Below, in pieces: positions 7,041 through 11,383 of a DNA stretch of 11,383 nt. The stretch lies in NCBI GenBank assembly GCA_945882005.1, contig CAMCWG010000070.1:1-11383 (forward strand). The letters run 5' to 3'. Each line of letters begins with the position of its first letter. Position 1 is the stretch's first letter. The position numbers and the translations under genes are program-made. Origin of the DNA: Bordetella parapertussis (lineage in GTDB: Bacteria; Pseudomonadota; Gammaproteobacteria; Burkholderiales; Burkholderiaceae_B). The notes beneath the pieces were generated by a model. It was not told the origin of the DNA. It was given only the letters and a program-made list of their open reading frames with translations, and did no database searches.

Positions 7041-8446
7041 AATACGTCTCCACGCGCGGCGGGATGCAAGCTCAGGGCTTTGCCGACATCCTGCTAGAAG
7101 GTCTTGCGCCAGATGGTGGTTTGGCGATTCCTCAAGAGTTGCCCAAGGTGTCAGCCGCGATGCTCGAGTCTTGGCGAGCCTTGCCCTACCATGCGTTAGC
7201 GGCTGAAGTGCTTGGTTTGTTTGTATCGGACATTGAGCGGGCAGACCTTCAAGCGATGACGCGCGCCGCATATTGCAAAGAGTCTTTCAAGACTGAGGCG
7301 ATTGTTCCGCTCAAGGCTTTGGATAACGGGTTGTCGTTGCTTTGTGTCTCAGAGGGGCCGACACTAGCCTTCAAAGACATGGCCATGCAATTTCTGGGTC
7401 AGGTATTCCCCTATGTGTTGCGTCAACGTCATACGACGCTCAATATCTTAGGGGCGACCTCGGGCGACACAGGTTCAGCGGCGGAATACGCGATGCGTGG
7501 CAAGGATGCTGTGGCGGTATTTATGCTTTCACCGCACGGGCGCATGAGTGCATTTCAGCGTGCCCAGATGTATTCCCTGCAAGATGCGAACATACATAAT
7601 ATCGCTGTCAAAGGTGTGTTTGACGAAGCACAAGATGTTGTAAAGGCCTTGGCAAGCGACTTGCCCTTTAAGTCGCAGTATCGCCTTGGGGCAGTCAATT
7701 CCATCAACTGGGCGCGCATCGCAGCGCAGATCGTGTATTACTTTCACGGCTGGCTGCGTGCGACAACAGCCTCAGGGCAGCAGGTCTCTTTCAGTGTCCC
7801 CTCAGGCAACTTTGGCAATATCCTTGCGGGCCACATTGCGCGCATGATGGGCTTGCCAATTCGTCGTTTGGTGTTGGCGACAAACGAAAATAATGTATTA
7901 GAAGAGTTTTTCCGCACGGGGATCTATCGACCGCGTGCTGCTGCACAAACCTATATGACGTCCAGTCCTTCGATGGATATTTCACGTGCGTCGAATTTTG
8001 AGCGTTTCGTGTTTGACCTGGTCGGTCGGGATCCGGCGCGGGTGGCGGGATTATGGCGCGAGCTCTCCACAAATGGGCATTTTGATTTGTCCGCCTATCT
8101 GCCCGAGTTCGAGCGCAAGTATGGATTTGTTGCGGGCTACAGCACGCATCAGAATCGTCTCGATACGATACGTTCTGTGAAAGAAAAAACCGGAGTACTG
8201 ATCGACCCGCACACGGCTGACGGTGTCAAGGTTGCCGCTGATTTCGTTGAGCCAGGCATCCCGATGCTGGTTCTGGAAACTGCGTTGCCAGCCAAGTTCT
8301 CTGAGGTTATTCAAGAGGCGCTTGGCGTTCCGGCTCCGGTTCCCGCCGGTCTCGAAAACCTGGAATCCTTGCCGCAAAAAGTAACCATCTTGCCCTGCGA
8401 TGTCGCGAGCGTCCGTGCATACATCACAGAGCACGCAAGCGTCTGA
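7037..8446 (+). CDS. thrC: Threonine synthase
   Basis: A 469-residue PLP enzyme (fold type II) converting O-phosphohomoserine to threonine and phosphate. The N terminus MKYVSTRG is characteristic of the longer bacterial and yeast-type threonine synthase class. The PLP lysine is Lys113 in LAFKDMAMQFLG (110-121). ATSGDTGSA (140-148) and PSGNFGN (255-261) are the substrate- and cofactor-phosphate loops. ADGVKVA lies near 394-400. The ATG at 7037 overlaps the hom stop by four bases, and GGAAAG ends 6 bases upstream inside hom, so translation is probably coupled. The stop codon shares one base with the following crcB start (TGATG). The stoichiometric coupling with Hom fits two enzymes of one pathway. 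Confidence 0.97.
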   Translation: MKYVSTRGGMQAQGFADILLEGLAPDGGLAIPQELPKVSAAMLESWRALPYHALAAEVLGLFVSDIERADLQAMTRAAYCKESFKTEAIVPLKALDNGLSLLCVSEGPTLAFKDMAMQFLGQVFPYVLRQRHTTLNILGATSGDTGSAAEYAMRGKDAVAVFMLSPHGRMSAFQRAQMYSLQDANIHNIAVKGVFDEAQDVVKALASDLPFKSQYRLGAVNSINWARIAAQIVYYFHGWLRATTASGQQVSFSVPSGNFGNILAGHIARMMGLPIRRLVLATNENNVLEEFFRTGIYRPRAAAQTYMTSSPSMDISRASNFERFVFDLVGRDPARVAGLWRELSTNGHFDLSAYLPEFERKYGFVAGYSTHQNRLDTIRSVKEKTGVLIDPHTADGVKVAADFVEPGIPMLVLETALPAKFSEVIQEALGVPAPVPAGLENLESLPQKVTILPCDVASVRAYITEHASV

Positions 8447-8841
8447 TGATGCAGTTCTTTACGCCTCTCCATTTTTTGGCAGTTGGTCTGGGTGCCGCTG
8501 TGGGGGCGTGGTTGCGTTGGATGTTGGCAGTCTGGCTGAATCAGCCAGGTAATACGATGCCTTGGGGAACTTTAGCGGCCAACCTCGTAGGCGGCTATCT
8601 GGTTGGTTTAGCATTTGGATTTTTGTCTGCCTTGCCCGCACTGCCAGCGTTTTGGCGCTTGTTTCTCGTGACCGGCTTGCTTGGCGGACTGACAACGTTC
8701 TCAACGTTTTCTGCAGAGACTGTGGCGTTTCTAGAAGAGGGCCGCCTTGCTGCAGCGGCGCTTTACTCTGGCGTTAGTCTGCTTGGGTCTCTAGCGCTGA
8801 CCTTCTTAGGTTTGGTGACTGTTCAGACCCTGCGTGGCTAG
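8446..8841 (+). CDS. crcB: Fluoride channel/exporter CrcB (Fluc)
   Basis: A 131-residue integral membrane protein with four hydrophobic segments at about 8-28, 41-62, 68-90 and 103-127. Family hallmarks are GAWLRW (20-25, Arg24), the conserved Asn46 in NLVGGYLVG, and GGLTTFSTFS (80-89) with the TM3 break and pore phenylalanines. Fluc proteins work as antiparallel dimers letting F- leave the cell. The ATG at 8446 shares one base with the thrC stop; a second ATG follows directly at 8449 and could be the true start. No clear ribosome binding site is visible, so it probably depends on ribosomes finishing thrC. No fluoride riboswitch lies before it. The last 68 bases overlap the end of hpnE on the other strand. 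Confidence 0.95.
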   Translation: MMQFFTPLHFLAVGLGAAVGAWLRWMLAVWLNQPGNTMPWGTLAANLVGGYLVGLAFGFLSALPALPAFWRLFLVTGLLGGLTTFSTFSAETVAFLEEGRLAAAALYSGVSLLGSLALTFLGLVTVQTLRG

Positions 8842-10153
8842 CGAGATTTTTCAAAACAGTCCTTGCGGCATGTGAGCCGCTGCGCACTGCACCCTCCAAG
8901 ACTGCTGGGTATCCAGTGTCTGTCCAATCCCCCGCTAAGACAAGTCTGGGCCATTTGGTCTGAGCACCAGGTCTTTGCAATCCAACGCATGCATCAAAGG
9001 TGGCGCGCTTTTCGACAATGAGTCGATGGTGCACAACGTCTGGAAGCGCATCACGTGCCTTGGGATGCTTGAGACATTGTGTTCGGACCTGTGAAGCGAT
9101 CGCGTCGATGAGGGTGCCACGATCCACTTTGAGTAAATCAGGCGTGTCGCTCACAACAACCGTCACTTGATCGGGTTGGTCGGCGCGTGTGAACACCCAT
9201 TGCCCATATTGGTGCGCAGCCTTGTTTTCATCCAACATCATGAGCGGTGTGGGTAACGACCACGGCCTGTCAAGCAGTAGTGTGAGTGTGGCGATGGCGC
9301 GATACTCAAAACGCTCAAAGAGATCACGTAGTGCAACACTGTCAGGGTCTGTGCTGTCTAGGCAGTCTGCGAGAATGCGCCGGGCCGCATAGGGCGGTAC
9401 TGCGAGCACGCAGGCATCGAAAGATTCGCCGTCTACATCAATGCCGTGTTGAGCTGGTTTGACTTGACGCACAATATGCCGGTAACGCATCGTGACGTGC
9501 TGCGCCGCGACGGACGGCCAAAGTGAAGATAGATCAACACGAGGGATGATTAGGTCCGAGTGCTTGCGCGCACCGCCCAACCCATCGCGTAAAACATTGA
9601 GAAATAATTGCGCGCATGCTTCTTGCAGCGGTGTATTGAGTGCAGCTAAACAAAGCGGCTCCCAGAGTCTGCGTGTCAGCGCATCTGTTTGCTTGTGTTC
9701 TGAGAGCAGCGCGCGCACGCTTTGGCCATGGGGTGCTTTCCAGCCCTTCAAGCGTACCGTCACCGCCATTCGTAACGCGAGTGCACGATCGTTCAGCGTG
9801 AGGCCTTGGGCACGACCTATTGCCCACGCTAGGTGCAAGGGCGCGAGGAGGTGCGGCGCGCGTAAGCGAAAGCTTCCGTCTGCACTTTCAAGGGTGAGGG
9901 GTAGCCGCACAAGCAATCCATGCTCGGGGAGCTCAGGGGAGAGTTGCTGGATCAGGGCGAGGGATTCGGTGTAGGCACCTAACATCAGGTGTTGACCGTT
10001 GTCGATTGTGCCCAAACGGACGTCGCTTACACCTCGGGCACGTCCACCGGGTGTCCCCGAGGCCTCGAACACTGTGACGTGAGAACCTGCCTGTTTAAGG
10101 GCGACCGCGGCGGCAAGTCCCGCCCATCCTGCCCCAATGACTGCGACATTCAC
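8774..10153 (-). CDS. hpnE: Hydroxysqualene dehydroxylase HpnE
   Basis: A 459-residue flavoprotein of the amine-oxidase/phytoene-desaturase type. HpnE enzymes reduce hydroxysqualene to squalene, the last step before hopanoid cyclisation. The FAD-binding dinucleotide fold opens the protein: VIGAGWAGLAAA (5-16), the acidic E30, then GTPGGRAR (33-40). DNGQH (51-55) and the C-terminal AGDWTDTGYPAVLEGAVRSG (408-427), which closes the FAD site, are typical of the family. The start is GTG at 10153, overlapping the hpnD stop as GTGA; an ATG four bases on is out of frame. The last 22 or so codons run over the end of crcB, and residues after about 435 are probably a poorly conserved tail. The gene is assigned to HpnE mainly from following hpnC and hpnD. 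Confidence 0.93.
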   Translation of the reverse strand: MNVAVIGAGWAGLAAAVALKQAGSHVTVFEASGTPGGRARGVSDVRLGTIDNGQHLMLGAYTESLALIQQLSPELPEHGLLVRLPLTLESADGSFRLRAPHLLAPLHLAWAIGRAQGLTLNDRALALRMAVTVRLKGWKAPHGQSVRALLSEHKQTDALTRRLWEPLCLAALNTPLQEACAQLFLNVLRDGLGGARKHSDLIIPRVDLSSLWPSVAAQHVTMRYRHIVRQVKPAQHGIDVDGESFDACVLAVPPYAARRILADCLDSTDPDSVALRDLFERFEYRAIATLTLLLDRPWSLPTPLMMLDENKAAHQYGQWVFTRADQPDQVTVVVSDTPDLLKVDRGTLIDAIASQVRTQCLKHPKARDALPDVVHHRLIVEKRATFDACVGLQRPGAQTKWPRLVLAGDWTDTGYPAVLEGAVRSGSHAARTVLKNLASHAGSEQSPNLRRSALETQAD

Positions 10154-11028
10154 GCGCTGGGTTCCGTGCGGCGGATTTGTTTGACGACGCTACGTCCTGC
10201 CCCAACGAAATTTTTCCAGGCAAGCCAGAGCTTGCGTACGGGAGTTAAGGAAATCCGCTGATGTAGGACTTGCCAGTTTTCATGCTCGATTTCGTCAAGC
10301 AGAGCATAATAAATTGCCGCCATCATCAGACCAGGTCGCTGAGCGCGCTGGTCGCTGGGCGGCAGAGCCTCAATAGCTTCGCGATAGAGCGCGCGCGCGC
10401 GCGCAGCTTCAAAGGCCATGAGCGCGGCAAACTTTTCTGAATAGTGGCTATTCAAAATATCGGCTGCGCGCACCTCATATTTTTGTAGATCACTAATCGG
10501 TAGGTAGATGCGCCCACGGCGTGCGTCATCACCAACGTCCCGAATAATATTGGTCAATTGAAAGGCAATGCCCAGCTTGCTTGCGTATTTGAGCGTCTCA
10601 GGGCTTTGCATGCCAAAGATTCCCGCAGACAGTTCACCCACCACGCCGGCAACATGCCAGCAATACTTTTCAAGTGCGAGCCAATCTAAATAGCGCGTCT
10701 GATCGAGGTCCATTTCCATGCCATCGATGATGGCTAAGAGACGCTCACGGGTGATTTGAAAGGGTGCGAGCCACGGCGTCAGTGCCTGGGTAACGGGATG
10801 TTCCGCGTTGCCTTGGTACATCGCCTCGACTTGCGTGCGCCACCATGCAAGTTTGATACGCGCAATGGAGGAGTCTGTGCATTCATCCACCACGTCGTCT
10901 ACTTCGCGGCAAAAGGCGTAGAGTGCTGTAATCGCGAGGCGGCGGTCCGGCGGTAAAAATAAAAACGCGTAGTAAAAGCTTGAACCGCTTTTCGCTGCTT
11001 TTTCTTGACAGTATTCGCTTGGGGTCAT
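10150..11028 (-). CDS. hpnD: Presqualene diphosphate synthase HpnD
   Basis: A 292-residue trans-isoprenyl diphosphate synthase of the squalene/phytoene synthase fold. HpnD joins two farnesyl diphosphates to presqualene diphosphate. Both Asp-rich motifs are intact: REVDDVVDE (41-49) and NIIRDVGDDARRGRIYLP (160-177), which bind the Mg-diphosphates. Also visible are SSFYYAFLFLP near the N terminus and RPGLMMAAIYY (231-241). The ATG at 11028 lies 4 bases after the hpnC stop. No strong ribosome binding site is seen, so coupling to hpnC is likely; the start is set by the family N terminus MTPSEYCQ. The 3' end overlaps hpnE by four bases. A run of seven GC dinucleotides lies at 10389-10402. Phytoene synthase is the alternative, but the hpnC/hpnE neighbours argue for HpnD. 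Confidence 0.94.
   Translation of the reverse strand: MTPSEYCQEKAAKSGSSFYYAFLFLPPDRRLAITALYAFCREVDDVVDECTDSSIARIKLAWWRTQVEAMYQGNAEHPVTQALTPWLAPFQITRERLLAIIDGMEMDLDQTRYLDWLALEKYCWHVAGVVGELSAGIFGMQSPETLKYASKLGIAFQLTNIIRDVGDDARRGRIYLPISDLQKYEVRAADILNSHYSEKFAALMAFEAARARALYREAIEALPPSDQRAQRPGLMMAAIYYALLDEIEHENWQVLHQRISLTPVRKLWLAWKNFVGAGRSVVKQIRRTEPSA
10389..10402. repeat. (GC)7 alternating run inside hpnD
   Basis: Fourteen bases of uninterrupted GC dinucleotides encode the alternating Ala/Arg stretch around residues 208-213 of HpnD. It is a short simple repeat and a possible slippage site. The frame is intact here. Confidence 0.8.
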
Positions 11029-11032
11029 TGTG

Positions 11033-11383
11033 TTATCGCCAAAGTGCTCGCCAAAGCATCATTATCCAGTCCGTTGGCCGCAAAATTGGCCTGCGTGTGA
11101 AGACATCAAAATCTACATCTTCAATTTTTTCAAGCACTCTTAAACCACCCTGGACGATTAAGCGAAGCTCTAAGCCAATGCGCCCAGGTAGGCGTCGACC
11201 CAAAGGATAGCCAAAGTGTAACAACGACCGGCATTGTTTGATCTGTTCTGCCATCAGTGCGTGCCATGCAGCCGAACATTCGCCTGTTGCCAGCATCTCT
11301 TCAGACACACCAAAGCGCGCCAGAGCGGTCTGTGGCAAGTAGATACGGTTTTTTTTCCAGTCTATGGCTACGTCTTGTAAAAA
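11033..11383 (-). CDS. hpnC: Squalene synthase HpnC, C-terminal part
   Basis: The last 116 codons of an HpnC-type protein; the start lies beyond the window end and the stop is TAA at 11035-11033. The visible sequence opens with FLQDVAIDWKKNRIYLP, the second Asp-rich motif in the form typical of HpnC (QDVAIDW) rather than HpnD (RDVGDD), followed by LARFGVSEEML. HpnC converts presqualene diphosphate to hydroxysqualene. The first Asp-rich motif is outside the window. A TTG at 11338 is internal and is not the start, since conserved sequence continues upstream. hpnD begins 4 bases after its stop, giving the order hpnC-hpnD-hpnE in one minus-strand operon. Confidence 0.92.
   Translation of the reverse strand, partial: FLQDVAIDWKKNRIYLPQTALARFGVSEEMLATGECSAAWHALMAEQIKQCRSLLHFGYPLGRRLPGRIGLELRLIVQGGLRVLEKIEDVDFDVFTRRPILRPTDWIMMLWRALWR

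Noticed and set aside
8446..8704. Alternative minus-strand frames opposite crcB and thrC
   Set aside because: No domain, no start signals, and fully covered by recognisable genes on the other strand.
8865..8880. GCGGC/GCCGC hairpin just after crcB as a terminator
   Set aside because: Only a 5-bp stem with a 6-base loop and no following U-run; it is inside hpnE coding sequence.

Overview
This window looks like chromosomal DNA of a betaproteobacterium, most likely a member of the Burkholderiales. The evidence is the flavour of every protein (PIN-PhoH, AlaC, Hom, ThrC, HpnCDE), the moderately GC-rich coding sequence and the very tight operon packing. This is a judgement from recognising the proteins; no database search was run. 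No insertion sequence, phage gene, tRNA, rRNA or CRISPR array was seen.

Layout. (1) Minus strand, 4346 down to 1: an Mth938-like protein, the peroxiredoxin Bcp, a PIN-domain PhoH ATPase and PdxA are almost back to back, with gaps of 2, 38 and 0 bases. After a 100-base AT-rich gap comes pbpG, a PBP7-type peptidoglycan endopeptidase, cut by the window start. (2) A 202-base divergent intergenic region (4347-4548) holds a candidate promoter on each strand. (3) Plus strand, 4549-8841: alaC, hom, thrC and crcB, each overlapping the next by 1 to 4 bases. This is an amino-acid operon ending in a fluoride exporter. (4) Minus strand, 11383 down to 8774: hpnC (partial), hpnD and hpnE, the three-enzyme route from farnesyl diphosphate to squalene for hopanoids. 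The tail of hpnE overlaps the tail of crcB by 68 bases.

How the genes fit together. Hom makes homoserine and ThrC converts phosphohomoserine to threonine; thrB, the kinase between them, is not in the window. AlaC and ThrC both use pyridoxal phosphate, and PdxA, divergently encoded, is a step in making that cofactor. HpnD, HpnC and HpnE act in sequence on farnesyl diphosphate.

The region is mostly ordinary core metabolism and I did not find a convincing new multi-gene system. The best unexplained signal is the pbpG upstream region. It has a long inverted repeat overlapping a consensus -10 box and the pbpG ribosome binding site, plus a thrice-repeated 8-base motif. Other points worth a look are the convergent coding overlap of crcB and hpnE, and crcB as the last gene of a threonine operon.
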